DNA of 64,000 nt from Oscillospiraceae bacterium (GTDB lineage Bacteria; Bacillota; Clostridia; Oscillospirales; Ruminococcaceae), in NCBI GenBank assembly GCA_900752435.1, contig CAADVD010000002.1:101058-165057 (forward strand), written 5' to 3'. A model generated the notes under the pieces. The model was not told the origin of the DNA, did not search any database, and saw only the letters and a list, made by a program, of their open reading frames with translations. Numbering within the stretch: the first letter of the stretch is position 1; each line of letters starts with the position of its first letter. This document shows, piece by piece, positions 1 through 8,894 of this stretch. The translations under genes and the position numbers were made by a program.

Positions 1-1
1 C

Positions 2-925
2 TGGGCGATGAAAGCGCCAATGCCGGAATCCATGAAAGATATGATTATCATGGACGCGACAGCGGACATCGAAAAAATCGCCGGCATGGTAGACTTTGTG
101 TTCTGTGCCGTTGATATGAAGAAAGACGAAATCCGCGCGCTTGAAGAAGCGTATGCAAAAGCGGAATGCCCGGTTGTTTCCAACAACTCCGCACACCGCC
201 ACACCGACGACGTGCCGATGGTAGTACCGGAATTGAATCCGGAACACACCGCCATCATCGAAGCACAGAGAAAACGTCTGGGCACCAAACGCGGCTTTGT
301 CGCTGTGAAGTCCAACTGCTCACTGCAAAGCTATGTGCCGGCTCTGCATCCTCTGCTCGGCTATGGCATCACCAAAGCATTGGCCTGCACCTATCAGGCA
401 ATCTCCGGCGCCGGCAAAACCTTTGAAACATGGCCGGAAATGGTGGATAACCTGATTCCGTACATCGGCGGCGAAGAAGAAAAATCCGAAAAAGAACCGC
501 TCAAGCTCTGGGGCAAAATCGAAGGCGACGTGATTGTGGACGCCACCGAACCGGCCATCACCACCCAGTGCCTGCGTGTACCGGTCAGCGACGGTCACAC
601 TGCGGCGGTGTTCGTTTCCTTCAAAAACAAACCGTCCATCGAAGAAATCAAAGAAAAATGGGCGACCTTTGCCGGTGAAGCACAGCGTCTGGAACTGCCG
701 AGCGCACCGAAACAATTCTTGCACTATTTTGAAGAAAACGACCAGCCGCAAATCAAAACCGCCCGTGAATTGGAAAACGGCATGGCGATTTCCATCGGCC
801 GTCTGCGTGAAGATACCCAGTACGACTACAAATTTGTCTGCATGTCCCACAACACTCTGCGCGGAGCGGCCGGCGGTGCGGTTCTGCTGGCAGAACTGTT
901 GGCGGCACAGGGCTACCTTGATTAA
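2..925 (+). CDS. asd: aspartate-semialdehyde dehydrogenase, 5'-truncated by window edge
   Basis: This enzyme reduces aspartyl phosphate to aspartate semialdehyde, the branch point to lysine/diaminopimelate, threonine and methionine. The reading frame is open to the window edge, so the N-terminal NADP-binding start is missing. The catalytic cysteine is visible in the SNCSLQ motif (Cys codon at 317-319), and the RVPVSDGHT stretch contains the substrate-binding region typical of the archaeal/fungal-type branch of the family rather than the E. coli type. It is followed by dapA and dapB on the same strand, which fits a diaminopimelate gene group. A gap of about 150 bp with an A/T-rich tandem (copies of AATTGCA) separates it from dapA, and no clear terminator is visible there. 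Confidence 0.93.
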   Translation, partial: WAMKAPMPESMKDMIIMDATADIEKIAGMVDFVFCAVDMKKDEIRALEEAYAKAECPVVSNNSAHRHTDDVPMVVPELNPEHTAIIEAQRKRLGTKRGFVAVKSNCSLQSYVPALHPLLGYGITKALACTYQAISGAGKTFETWPEMVDNLIPYIGGEEEKSEKEPLKLWGKIEGDVIVDATEPAITTQCLRVPVSDGHTAAVFVSFKNKPSIEEIKEKWATFAGEAQRLELPSAPKQFLHYFEENDQPQIKTARELENGMAISIGRLREDTQYDYKFVCMSHNTLRGAAGGAVLLAELLAAQGYLD

Positions 926-1079
926 TTGCAAATTGTAAATTGCAAATTGCAAATGATGGAGCGGTGATTTTGGCCGCGTGGTCGTTTACATAGCATTTTA
1001 ATGTATTTACCAATCATTTCGGAATCATTTGCAGGCGTTTTGTTGGGAAGCATCTGCGAATTGAACGGAGGTAATTTTG

Positions 1080-1970
1080 ATGAAAAACAGAATTTTTACC
1101 GGCGCGGGCGTGGCGATTGTCACGCCGATGAACGAGGATGGGTCGGTTAATTTTGAGAAACTCGGTGAAATCATCGATTTCCAAATTGAGAACCATACCG
1201 ACGCCATCATTATCTGCGGCACGACCGGTGAATCCGCAACGCTCAGCGACGTGGAACACCGCGACGTCATCAAATACGCGGTGGAGCACACCGCCAAACG
1301 CATTCCGGTGATCGCCGGAACGGGAAGCAACGACACCGCCTACTGCATTGAGCTTTCCAAAGAAGCAGAAGCGCTCGGCGCAGACGGGTTGCTGTTGGTG
1401 ACCCCGTATTACAACAAAACCTCGCAGAGAGGTCTGGTCCGTCATTATCAATTGGTGGCGGAAAGCGTCAGCCTGCCGATTATCGTGTATTCCGTGGCAA
1501 GCCGTACCGGCGTGAACATCACACCGGAAACCTGTGTGGAATTAGCGAAAATCCCGAACATCGTGGCCATCAAAGAGGCCAGCGGCAACATCAGTCAGGT
1601 TGCCCGCATCAAGCGCCTGTGCGGGGATGAGCTGGATATCTACTCCGGCAACGACGACCAGATTGTACCAATTTTGTCTTTGGGCGGGGCTGGTGTCATC
1701 TCCGTGCTGTCCAACGTGATGCCGAAGGAAACGCACGACATCTGTCAGTTGTTCTTGGACGGCAAAGTGGAAGAAAGCCGCCAGCTCCAGCTCAAATTGT
1801 TGGATTTGTGCAACGCGCTGTTCATGGACGTCAATCCGATTCCGGTTAAGGAAGCCATGAACCAGATGGGCATGAACGTGGGCGAATGCCGCTTGCCGTT
1901 GTACCGCATGACCGATGCCAACATCGAAAAAATGCGTGCAGTGCTGACGAAAACCGGCCTTATCCAGTAA
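1080..1970 (+). CDS. dapA: 4-hydroxy-tetrahydrodipicolinate synthase
   Basis: Condenses pyruvate with aspartate semialdehyde, the first committed step of diaminopimelate/lysine synthesis in the cytoplasm. It is a 296-residue TIM-barrel protein, the usual family length. Visible motifs are GTTGES (pyruvate carboxylate binding), the tyrosine in IIVYSVASRTG, and the Schiff-base lysine in VAIKEASGN. A GGAGG at 1067-1071 sits 8 nt before the ATG at 1080; an in-frame TTG directly before it at 1077 is less well spaced. It lies between asd and dapB, the enzymes before and after it in the pathway. Confidence 0.96.
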   Translation: MKNRIFTGAGVAIVTPMNEDGSVNFEKLGEIIDFQIENHTDAIIICGTTGESATLSDVEHRDVIKYAVEHTAKRIPVIAGTGSNDTAYCIELSKEAEALGADGLLLVTPYYNKTSQRGLVRHYQLVAESVSLPIIVYSVASRTGVNITPETCVELAKIPNIVAIKEASGNISQVARIKRLCGDELDIYSGNDDQIVPILSLGGAGVISVLSNVMPKETHDICQLFLDGKVEESRQLQLKLLDLCNALFMDVNPIPVKEAMNQMGMNVGECRLPLYRMTDANIEKMRAVLTKTGLIQ

Positions 1971-1990
1971 GCAGAAACCGAATCCTTTAC

Positions 1991-2015
1991 AGGGGCAGAG
2001 CATTCTGCCCCTTTG
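1991..2015 (+). terminator. hairpin between dapA and dapB
   Basis: A perfect 9-bp stem (AGGGGCAGA, loop GCAT, TCTGCCCCT) is followed by TTGTG. The U-tract is weak, so it may be a partial terminator or a processing/stabilising hairpin that lowers dapB expression relative to dapA. Confidence 0.55.
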
Positions 2016-2037
2016 TGTAAAATAGGGAAGTGAAACT

Positions 2038-2787
2038 ATGACAAAAATAATTATCAGCGGCGCAAATGGCAAAATGGGCAGGGTGATCAGCCGCTGTGTC
2101 GATGAGCGCGAGGACTGCTGTGTTGCGGCGGGCTTTGATTTGTACACCGAAACTTACAGCGATTTTCCGATTTTTGCAAAGCCGTCCGAATTTGACGGCG
2201 AAGCAGACGTCATCATCGATTTTTCCAATCCGACGCTGATTCACGATTTGTTGGAATACGCCAAGGCGCGCAAGCTTCCAGTTGTGGTTGCGACCACCGG
2301 TTATTCCGCAGAGCAGATTGCCTACATCAAGGAATCGGCCAAAGAAATTCCGATTTTCTTTTCGTTCAACATGTCCTTGGGCGTCAATCTGCTGGTCACG
2401 CTGGCCAAAAAAGCGGCGGAAGTGCTGGGCGGTCAGTTCGACATTGAGATTGTCGAAAAACATCACAATCAAAAAATAGACGCCCCAAGCGGAACGGCCT
2501 TGATGATTGCCGACGGCATCAACGAAACGCTCAACAACACGCAAAAATACATGTATGACCGCCACTCCCAGCGCAAAAAACGAGACAAAAATGAAATCGG
2601 AATCTGCGCGGTGCGCGGCGGCACCATTGTCGGCGAGCACGAAGTGATTTTCGCCGGTCATGACGAAGTGCTGACGCTGAAGCATCAGGCGATGAGCAAG
2701 GAAATTTTTGCGGTCGGCAGCATCAATGCGGCGGTTTTCCTCAAAGGAAAAGAACCGGGTATGTACGACATGAGCAAGATGGTGTAG
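2038..2787 (+). CDS. dapB: 4-hydroxy-tetrahydrodipicolinate reductase
   Basis: NAD(P)H-dependent reductase, the second step of the diaminopimelate pathway. The protein has 249 residues. The nucleotide-binding loop is GANGKMG near the N-terminus, and the family signature EKHHNQKIDAPSGTA around residues 140-155 contains the catalytic His pair, Lys and the PSGTA substrate loop. The ATG at 2038 follows a GGGAAG Shine-Dalgarno-like sequence. It forms a pathway group with asd and dapA upstream; the next gene is convergent. Confidence 0.96.
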   Translation: MTKIIISGANGKMGRVISRCVDEREDCCVAAGFDLYTETYSDFPIFAKPSEFDGEADVIIDFSNPTLIHDLLEYAKARKLPVVVATTGYSAEQIAYIKESAKEIPIFFSFNMSLGVNLLVTLAKKAAEVLGGQFDIEIVEKHHNQKIDAPSGTALMIADGINETLNNTQKYMYDRHSQRKKRDKNEIGICAVRGGTIVGEHEVIFAGHDEVLTLKHQAMSKEIFAVGSINAAVFLKGKEPGMYDMSKMV

Positions 2788-2860
2788 CGGACAAGCTCTT
2801 TTCTTGCAGAGAAATGGCAATCGCTGAAAATCACAATTTTCAGCGATTGCCCGTTGCGGT

Positions 2861-3706
2861 TTATTTCACCAGCATGTAATACCAGTCCGTTCCGTACAGG
2901 TCGCCCTGTCCGAGTCCATAGCGGGCTTGGAACGCAAAGATGGCCTGTCTGGTCAGCGGACCGGCTTGACCGTCTACATACCCGGTGTAGAGTCCCATGG
3001 TGCGCAAACGCTGTTGCACCCACTTGGTGACCGGGCCGTAGTCGTTGTCGTAAATGCGGTAATTGTCCTTCAGCATCGCATAAATGCGCGGACCGGCAAT
3101 GCCGTCCACGGGCGAATTGAGTCCGCGGATGGAGTTCAGCAGTTGCTGTAAATCGGCCACGTCGGCGTCATATGAGGTGTTCCACAAAAGCTGTGGATTG
3201 GGACCGCGCTGACCGCGGCTGTTGGTGTAGGACGAGTCCGAATTGCCGCCGGAACTGCCGCCGCCGTTTCCGTAATCGGGAACGCCGAAGCCGTAAATGT
3301 AGTTGCCGCCCGAATTGTAGTTGACGGAATAAGCGCTTCTGGCGCAGACATCGCCGGAGGTGTTGCCTTCGATGGTATGGATGGTTGTGCCGTCACAGCT
3401 TTCGACAATGCCGACATGGCTGGGGCCGGGCAGTGTATCGCTGGCCCATTTCAGGAAAATGATGTCGCCGGGCTGAGGCACATAGCCGCGCTCCTTGCGG
3501 CGGCCTTGGGAGGCAAACCAGTTGAGCATGCTGGTACAGCTGGCCTGCTTCGGGATGGCGGTGTTCAAAACGCCGGCTTCGTTGGCGCACCAGCTGACAA
3601 AAATGGCGCACCATTCGGTGTGATAGCCCCACCAATTGCAGTATTTGGTGCAGCCGTTGCCGATTTGGCTGCGGGCAATGTTTACAATTTCAGTTCTTTT
3701 ACTCAT
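2861..3706 (-). CDS. CHAP-type amidase/endopeptidase with C-terminal peptidoglycan-binding repeats
   Basis: Probable cell wall hydrolase of 281 residues. The N-terminal 120 residues look like a CHAP/NlpC-type cysteine peptidase: the nucleophile is likely Cys in TEWCAIFVSWC and the histidine lies in SHVGIVE. A Ser/Gly/Asn-rich linker (about 145-165) leads to two PG_binding_1-like repeats (VDGIAGPRIYAML and VDGQAGPLTRQAIFAFQ). No signal peptide is visible, which resembles phage endolysins or cytoplasmic autolysins rather than a secreted enzyme. The start at 3706 has only a weak ribosome binding site; a strong GGAGG about 75 bp upstream belongs to the dispersed repeat and is followed by a two-codon ATG-TAA frame. 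Substrate bond not determinable from sequence. Confidence 0.85.
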   Translation of the reverse strand: MSKRTEIVNIARSQIGNGCTKYCNWWGYHTEWCAIFVSWCANEAGVLNTAIPKQASCTSMLNWFASQGRRKERGYVPQPGDIIFLKWASDTLPGPSHVGIVESCDGTTIHTIEGNTSGDVCARSAYSVNYNSGGNYIYGFGVPDYGNGGGSSGGNSDSSYTNSRGQRGPNPQLLWNTSYDADVADLQQLLNSIRGLNSPVDGIAGPRIYAMLKDNYRIYDNDYGPVTKWVQQRLRTMGLYTGYVDGQAGPLTRQAIFAFQARYGLGQGDLYGTDWYYMLVK

Positions 3707-3763
3707 ACATTTTTCTCGCTTTCTGTTTGTTGTGGGTGGATGCCAATGAAATGGAAATTTTTA

Positions 3764-3834
3764 CATGTTTGAAAACCTCCTTTCACTATCCCCTCAAAAA
3801 ACGCAAAAAGTTGCACGCGAACGTGCAACTTTCG
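3764..3834 (-). repeat. dispersed hairpin repeat, copy 1
   Basis: On the minus strand this element has a 9-bp stem AGTTGCACG/CGTGCAACT closed by a TTCG tetraloop, then a T-run, then TTTGAGGGGATAGTGAAAGG and an ATG. A near-identical element, roughly 90% over about 70 bp by eye, lies at 63212-63286 on the plus strand. Here it points toward the CHAP hydrolase gene and could act as a leader terminator or attenuator. Confidence 0.75.
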
Positions 3835-4090
3835 GGAAAAAATTTTTGAGAAAAATTAAAATTCGGCTTTATATACAAAATTACAAAAATAATTTGTTTA
3901 TAAATACAATAAAGTGAGATAGAAAATTCTTTGACAATTGCATAAATGTTTTTGGGGAACCGAATAGAACCATGGTACAACCCGATACGACATCCCATGT
4001 TCCTTTCACGTTTTGTTTCCATTTTGTCAAAAAAGCGCGAACAGGATGCAGGATACGAAGCATAGCATCTGTTGTTTGGGGAATCATTGA

Positions 4091-4122
4091 GTAGGTTTGG
4101 GGAAAAGTAGGTTTGGGGAAAA
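4091..4122 (+). repeat. perfect 16-bp tandem duplication
   Basis: The unit GTAGGTTTGGGGAAAA occurs twice head to tail immediately upstream of the aminotransferase start region. It is probably a replication-slippage duplication; a regulatory role is possible but unsupported. Confidence 0.8.
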
Positions 4123-4149
4123 TCACCACAAAGAAATGAGGAGTTCAGG

Positions 4150-5394
4150 GTGAAGCAAACTGAAGTATTTGAAACCTACGAATCGGAGGTTCGTTCTTAT
4201 TGCCGCGCGTTTCCAGCGGTATTTGCCAAGGCCAAAGGATCGGTGATGACCGATGTGGACGGCAAGGAGTACATCGACTTTTTCTGCGGAGCAGGAGCGG
4301 TCAACTACGGTCACAACAACGACTACATCAAGGACAAGCTGGTGGCGTATTTGCAGGATGACGGCATTCTGCACGCGCTCGACATGATGACGGCGCCCAA
4401 AGCGGAGTTTTTGCGCTTTTTTGAGGAAGAGGTGCTTCAGCCGCGCGGCTTGAATTACAAAGTGATGTTTGCGGGGCCGACCGGAACCAACGCCATCGAA
4501 GCGGCCTTGAAGCTGGCGCGCAAGGTGAAAAAGCGCGATAACATCTGGTGCTTGATGGGCTGTTTCCACGGTATGACGCTGGGGGCGCTGGCGCTGACCA
4601 GCGACAAGGACAGCCGTCGTGGCGCAGGGGTTTCCTTGGGCAACGTCACGCACATTCCGGCACCGTATATGTTTGACGGGCTGGACACGCTCCATTACAT
4701 GGAAACGCTGTTGACAGACGACCATTCCGGCGTGGAGGCACCAGCGGCCATCATTGCGGAAACCATTCAAGCAGAGGGCGGTATTCATGTGTTTTCTGTG
4801 GAATATTTGCAGGGATTGCGCAAGTTGTGCGATCAATACGGGATTCTGCTGATTGTGGACGACATTCAGGTGGGCTGTGCGCGAAGCGGGACCTTCTTTT
4901 CGTTTGAACGCGCCGGCATCGTACCGGATATGGTGGTGCTTTCCAAATCCATCGGCGGCTATGGACTGCCGTTTGCGCTGACGCTGTTCAAACCGGAACT
5001 GGATATCTGGTCGCCGGGCGAACACAACGGCACATTCCGCGGCAATCAGCTTGCCATGGTGGCGGCCAAAGCGGGTCTGGAGTATATGCTCGAGCATCGG
5101 GTGGAAGCGGAGGTTCGCCGTAAGGGCGAGCTGGTTCGCGGTTATTTGGAACAGCAGATCAAGCGTGACGGGATTGCGGTTCGCGGCCTTGGTTTGATTT
5201 GGGGCATTGACGTGGGAAGCGGCGAAAAAGCGGCCGCGATTTCCAAAGCGTGTTTTGAACGCGGTTTGATCATTGAGCGCGCCGGACGCGGAAACAGCGT
5301 CGTCAAATTGATGCCGCCGCTGGTAATCGAGGATGAATTGCTGATGAAAGGCTTGGCCATTCTCAAAGAGAGCGTGGACGCGGTTATGGGTTGA
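4150..5394 (+). CDS. EctB-like class III aminotransferase (diaminobutyrate-2-oxoglutarate type)
   Basis: PLP-dependent class III aminotransferase of 414 residues, most like EctB/diaminobutyrate aminotransferases, which interconvert aspartate semialdehyde and 2,4-diaminobutyrate. The PLP lysine lies in VVLSKSIGG, the cofactor-binding Asp in IVDDIQVG, and the substrate region in GTNAIEAALKLAR. GTG start at 4150 with GAGGAG 6-11 nt before it. No ectA or ectC lies beside it, so ectoine synthesis is not supported here; the substrate could be diaminobutyrate for another product or a related omega-amino acid. The aspartate-semialdehyde genes upstream fit a shared precursor but are on the far side of a convergent gene. 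Confidence 0.85.
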   Translation: MKQTEVFETYESEVRSYCRAFPAVFAKAKGSVMTDVDGKEYIDFFCGAGAVNYGHNNDYIKDKLVAYLQDDGILHALDMMTAPKAEFLRFFEEEVLQPRGLNYKVMFAGPTGTNAIEAALKLARKVKKRDNIWCLMGCFHGMTLGALALTSDKDSRRGAGVSLGNVTHIPAPYMFDGLDTLHYMETLLTDDHSGVEAPAAIIAETIQAEGGIHVFSVEYLQGLRKLCDQYGILLIVDDIQVGCARSGTFFSFERAGIVPDMVVLSKSIGGYGLPFALTLFKPELDIWSPGEHNGTFRGNQLAMVAAKAGLEYMLEHRVEAEVRRKGELVRGYLEQQIKRDGIAVRGLGLIWGIDVGSGEKAAAISKACFERGLIIERAGRGNSVVKLMPPLVIEDELLMKGLAILKESVDAVMG

Positions 5395-5429
5395 CGGACA
5401 GGGTGGAAGAAAAAAAATTGTTTTTGCGG

Positions 5430-5457
5430 TTGACAAATTCAAATTGCTGAGTATAAT
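5430..5457 (+). promoter_or_regulatory. promoter of trp operon
   Basis: TTGACA at 5430-5435 and TATAAT at 5452-5457 with 16-nt spacing, placing transcription start near 5464, just before the T-box leader. Confidence 0.85.
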
Positions 5458-5463
5458 AAAATA

Positions 5464-5766
5464 TAAACAATTTCATATCGTCCATGAAACCGTTGAAGTG
5501 GAGATAAAAATAAATCGTGCCCTTACAGAGAGCCGGCGAAGCTGAGAGTCCGGCAGAACGCAGTTTATTAAATGGACCACTGAGGGCGCGGTCAAAGGTC
5601 ATGCAAATTGGCCGAGTATTCCGCGACGTGGGAGCATACGTCAATTGCCGGGAATATGTTGGTATTCTGCTGAAAGTGTGCGGTTTTTCCGCAAAACAAG
5701 GTGGCACCGCGGGTTTGATTGCAACTCGTCCTTGATAGAAACGATTCTGTCATGGGCGAGTTTTTT
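5464..5766 (+). promoter_or_regulatory. T-box leader, Trp specifier (UGG)
   Basis: The conserved T-box sequence AAGGTGGCACCGCGG is at 5698-5712. The stem I region begins near 5525 (GAGAGCCGGC ... AGAGTCCGG), and AAATGGACC at about 5570-5578 places UGG (5573-5575) in the specifier position, matching tryptophan. A terminator with ACTCGTCC pairing GGGCGAGT (about 5723-5761) and a run of six T follows. Uncharged tRNA-Trp would stabilise the antiterminator and allow trpE-A transcription; this is established behaviour of T-box leaders, inferred here from sequence. Confidence 0.95.
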
Positions 5767-5788
5767 GTATGTAAAGGAGAGAACAACG

Positions 5789-7261
5789 ATGATGAGACCG
5801 AGCTTGGAGGAAGCCAAAGCGGTTGCGCAAACCGATTCCTATCGGGTGATTCCGGTGAGCCGTGAATTGTATTCGGACATTAAAACGCCGATGGAGGTAC
5901 TGCGCATCCTCAAAAACGTCAGCCGTCACTGCTACATGCTGGAGAGCATTGAAGATACACAGAAATGGGGTCGTTATACCTTTTTGGGATTTGAACCCAC
6001 GCTTGAAATCACCTGTACCAATGGAGAAATGCACCTAAACGGCGGCACGGACATTGTGATGCAAACCGCTCATCCGGGTGCGGCCATCAAGCAAATCATT
6101 GAGGAAAACAAAAGTCCGCGTTTCGATTACCTGCCGCCGTTCACGGGTGGGTTGGTCGGCTACTTTTCCTACGATTACATCAAATACAGCGAGCCCACGC
6201 TGAAGCTGGACGCGGAGGATGAGGAAAATTTCAAGGATGTGGACTTGATGCTGTTTGATAAGGTCATTGCATTCGACAACTTCAAGCAGAAAATCATTCT
6301 CATCGTGAATGTCAAAACCGATGATTTGGATACTGGTTACAACCGCGCTAAGATGGAGCTTGATAACCTTGAAACGCTCATCAAAACCGGCGCGCCGCAC
6401 CAGCATGAACCGGCCAAACTGACTTCGCCGTTCCGGCCGTTGTTTGATAAGGACGCTTACTGTGCGATGGTGGAGAAAGCCAAGCATTACATTCGTGAGG
6501 GCGATATTTTCCAAGTGGTGCTGTCCAACCGCTTGGAGGCGGATATGGAGGGAAGCTTGTTTGATGCTTACCGCGTGCTGCGCACCACCAATCCATCGCC
6601 GTATATGTTCTATTTTTCCAGTGACGACATCGAAATCGCCGGTGCGTCGCCGGAAACGCTGGTCAAACTGCAAAATGGTACGCTTCATACCTTTCCATTG
6701 GCTGGCACACGTCCGCGCGGCAAAACTGCGGAAGAGGACAGCCGGTTGGAAGCGGAGCTTCTGGCAGATAAAAAGGAGCTTGCCGAACACAACATGCTGG
6801 TGGACTTGGGGCGCAACGATCTCGGCAAAATCAGCACGTTCGGCAGTGTGGAGGTGGAAAAGTATTTGTCCATCGAACGCTTCTCCCACGTGATGCACAT
6901 CGGTTCGACGGTGCGCGGTCAAATCCGTCCCGATAAAACCGCACTCGATGCGGTGGACGCGGTGCTTCCGGCTGGTACGCTGTCCGGTGCGCCAAAGATT
7001 CGCGCCTGCGAAATCATCAACGAGCTGGAAAACAACAAGCGCGGCATCTACGGCGGCGCCATCGGCTACATCGATTTCACCGGCAATTTGGATACCTGCA
7101 TTGCCATCCGCATTGCGTTTAAGAAAAACGGCAAGGTGTTCGTCCGTTCCGGCGCCGGCATTGTGGCCGACAGTGTGCCGGAAAACGAATACCAAGAGTG
7201 CATCAACAAGGCCAAAGCGGTGATGGACGCACTGCATCTTTCGGAGGAGGGTTTGGACTAA
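5789..7261 (+). CDS. trpE: anthranilate synthase component I
   Basis: Aminase-chorismate subunit that converts chorismate to anthranilate together with TrpG. The protein has 490 residues, normal for TrpE. The chorismate-binding core carries LAGTRPRGKTAEED, NDLGKIS and the C-terminal SGAPKIRACEII and RSGAGIVADSVPENEY motifs. ATG at 5789 follows AAAGGAGAG by a good distance, immediately downstream of the T-box terminator. An in-frame extension back to 5645 lies inside the riboswitch and is not the start. The stop overlaps the trpG start by one base (TAATG), implying translational coupling and equal production of the two subunits. Confidence 0.97.
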   Translation: MMRPSLEEAKAVAQTDSYRVIPVSRELYSDIKTPMEVLRILKNVSRHCYMLESIEDTQKWGRYTFLGFEPTLEITCTNGEMHLNGGTDIVMQTAHPGAAIKQIIEENKSPRFDYLPPFTGGLVGYFSYDYIKYSEPTLKLDAEDEENFKDVDLMLFDKVIAFDNFKQKIILIVNVKTDDLDTGYNRAKMELDNLETLIKTGAPHQHEPAKLTSPFRPLFDKDAYCAMVEKAKHYIREGDIFQVVLSNRLEADMEGSLFDAYRVLRTTNPSPYMFYFSSDDIEIAGASPETLVKLQNGTLHTFPLAGTRPRGKTAEEDSRLEAELLADKKELAEHNMLVDLGRNDLGKISTFGSVEVEKYLSIERFSHVMHIGSTVRGQIRPDKTALDAVDAVLPAGTLSGAPKIRACEIINELENNKRGIYGGAIGYIDFTGNLDTCIAIRIAFKKNGKVFVRSGAGIVADSVPENEYQECINKAKAVMDALHLSEEGLD

Positions 7262-7833
7262 TGGTATTGCTCATTGATAACTACGACAGTTTTTCCTATA
7301 ATTTGTATCAGTTGGTTGGTTCGATTCAGCCGGATATCCGTGTGATTCGCAACGATGAATTGACCGTGGAGGAAATCGAAGCCCTGCATCCGGCGCAAAT
7401 CATTTTATCGCCCGGTCCGGGTCGTCCGGCAGATGCTGGCGTGTGCATCGAGGTGGTGCAAAAGCTGGGCGGACGCATTCCGATTTTGGGCGTATGTTTG
7501 GGACATCAGTCCATCTGCGAAGCCTATGGCGGCGTGGTTTCTTACGCGAAGGAGCTGATGCATGGCAAGCAGTCCACGGTGAAACTGGATTTGTCCTGCC
7601 CGATTTTTGCAGGAATGCCGGAGAATATTGACGCGGCGCGCTACCATTCGCTGGCGGCGATGGAAGAGACGCTTCCGGAAACCATTGTGGTTACTGCCCG
7701 CACCGATGACGGGGAAATCATGGCGGTGAAGCACCGCGATTACGATGTATACGGCGTACAGTTCCATCCGGAATCCATTATGACGCCGCAGGGAAAACAG
7801 ATTTTGCAGAACTTTTTAAAGCTTGAATCTTAA
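7261..7833 (+). CDS. trpG: anthranilate synthase component II (glutamine amidotransferase)
   Basis: Supplies ammonia from glutamine to TrpE. The 190-residue class I amidotransferase has the nucleophile Cys in LGVCLGHQSI and the His-Glu pair in VQFHPES; the N-terminal DNYDSFSYNL motif is typical. It is an independent gene, not fused to trpD. It starts one base within the trpE stop codon. Confidence 0.97.
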   Translation: MVLLIDNYDSFSYNLYQLVGSIQPDIRVIRNDELTVEEIEALHPAQIILSPGPGRPADAGVCIEVVQKLGGRIPILGVCLGHQSICEAYGGVVSYAKELMHGKQSTVKLDLSCPIFAGMPENIDAARYHSLAAMEETLPETIVVTARTDDGEIMAVKHRDYDVYGVQFHPESIMTPQGKQILQNFLKLES

Positions 7834-7856
7834 ATTGATTGAAAGGGTGACTGATT

Positions 7857-8867
7857 GTGATTAAAGAAGCCATTGTAAAACTCAGCAAAGGAGAAAATTT
7901 GTCCTATGAAATGGCCGAAGCGGTTATGGATGAAATTATGAGCGGCGAGGCTTCGCAGGTGCAGATGAGCGCTTTTTTGGTGGCGATGAGCATGAAGGGC
8001 GAGACCATTGAGGAGATTACCGCGTGTGCGGCGGGTATGCGCAAGCACTGTGTGAAGCTGCTGCATGACATGGATGTGCTGGAAATTGTCGGCACGGGCG
8101 GCGACGGCGCCAATTCGTTCAACATTTCGACGACCTCTTCGCTGGTGATTTCGGCGGCTGGCGTGCCGGTTGCCAAGCACGGCAACCGTGCGGCTTCGAG
8201 CAAATGCGGCGCGGCCGATGTGCTGGAGGCGCTGGGCGTGAACATCACGGTACCGCCGGAACGGAGTACGGAACTGTTGGAAAAAATCAACCTGTGTTTC
8301 TTGTTTGCGCAGAATTACCACATTGCGATGAAGTATGTGGCGCCGGTTCGCCGGGAGCTGTCCATTCGCACGATCTTCAATATTTTGGGGCCTTTGGCCA
8401 ATCCGGCTGGCGCCAATATGCAGCTGCTGGGCGTCTATGATGAATCGCTGGTGGAACCGCTGGCGCATGTGCTTGCCAATCTCGGTGTGAAGAGCGCCAT
8501 GGTGGTGTACGGACAGGATGGGCTGGATGAGATTTCCGTTTCTGCGCCAACAACTGTGTGCGAGGTGCGCGACGGGAAATTTGAGTCCTATGTGATTACA
8601 CCGGAGCAGTTTGGCTTGTCGCGGTACAGCAAGGAAGAATTGGTCGGTGGGACACCGGCAGAGAACGCGGCCATCACCCGTGCCATCTTGAGCGGCGAAC
8701 AGGGTGCAAAACGTGACGCGGTGGTGCTCAATTCGGCGGCGGCTCTGCATGTGGCGCGTCCGGATTTGACATTGGAAGAAGCGGTCAAAACCGTGCAGAA
8801 TATCATTGACAGCGGCAAAGCGATGGAACAGCTCAATCGGTTTATTGAGCTGTCCAACGCGATGTAA
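7857..8867 (+). CDS. trpD: anthranilate phosphoribosyltransferase
   Basis: Transfers phosphoribose from PRPP to anthranilate. It has 336 residues with the PRPP-binding [14 protein letters not shown] loop, [12 protein letters not shown] and GPLANPA motifs. The start is GTG at 7857 after AAGGGTGA; no better ATG fits the conserved N-terminus. It lies 23 nt after trpG in the trp operon. Confidence 0.96.
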   Translation: MIKEAIVKLSKGENLSYEMAEAVMDEIMSGEASQVQMSAFLVAMSMKGETIEEITACAAGMRKHCVKLLHDMDVLEIVGTGGDGANSFNISTTSSLVISAAGVPVAKHGNRAASSKCGAADVLEALGVNITVPPERSTELLEKINLCFLFAQNYHIAMKYVAPVRRELSIRTIFNILGPLANPAGANMQLLGVYDESLVEPLAHVLANLGVKSAMVVYGQDGLDEISVSAPTTVCEVRDGKFESYVITPEQFGLSRYSKEELVGGTPAENAAITRAILSGEQGAKRDAVVLNSAAALHVARPDLTLEEAVKTVQNIIDSGKAMEQLNRFIELSNAM

Positions 8868-8894
8868 CAGGCATAGTAATTGGAGAACGAGAAC

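Larger units (their letters stand above)
3707..4149. other. 443-bp intergenic region between divergent genes
   Basis: Contains the hairpin repeat (3764-3834), an AT-rich stretch (3835-3960), a TTGACA at about 3931 without a convincing -10, and a perfect 16-bp tandem duplication just before the ectB-like gene (4091-4106 and 4107-4122). No credible coding sequence was found. Confidence 0.6.

Noticed and set aside
926..956. Tandem AATTGCA-like repeats after asd
   Set aside because: Too short and AT-rich to call a functional element; likely slippage.
4123..5442. Open frame of 439 codons antisense to the EctB-like gene
   Set aside because: Antisense shadow; the plus-strand gene has all aminotransferase motifs and a good start.
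5645..5788. N-terminal extension of TrpE by 48 codons
   Set aside because: It lies inside the T-box antiterminator and terminator; ATG at 5789 has the proper ribosome binding site.
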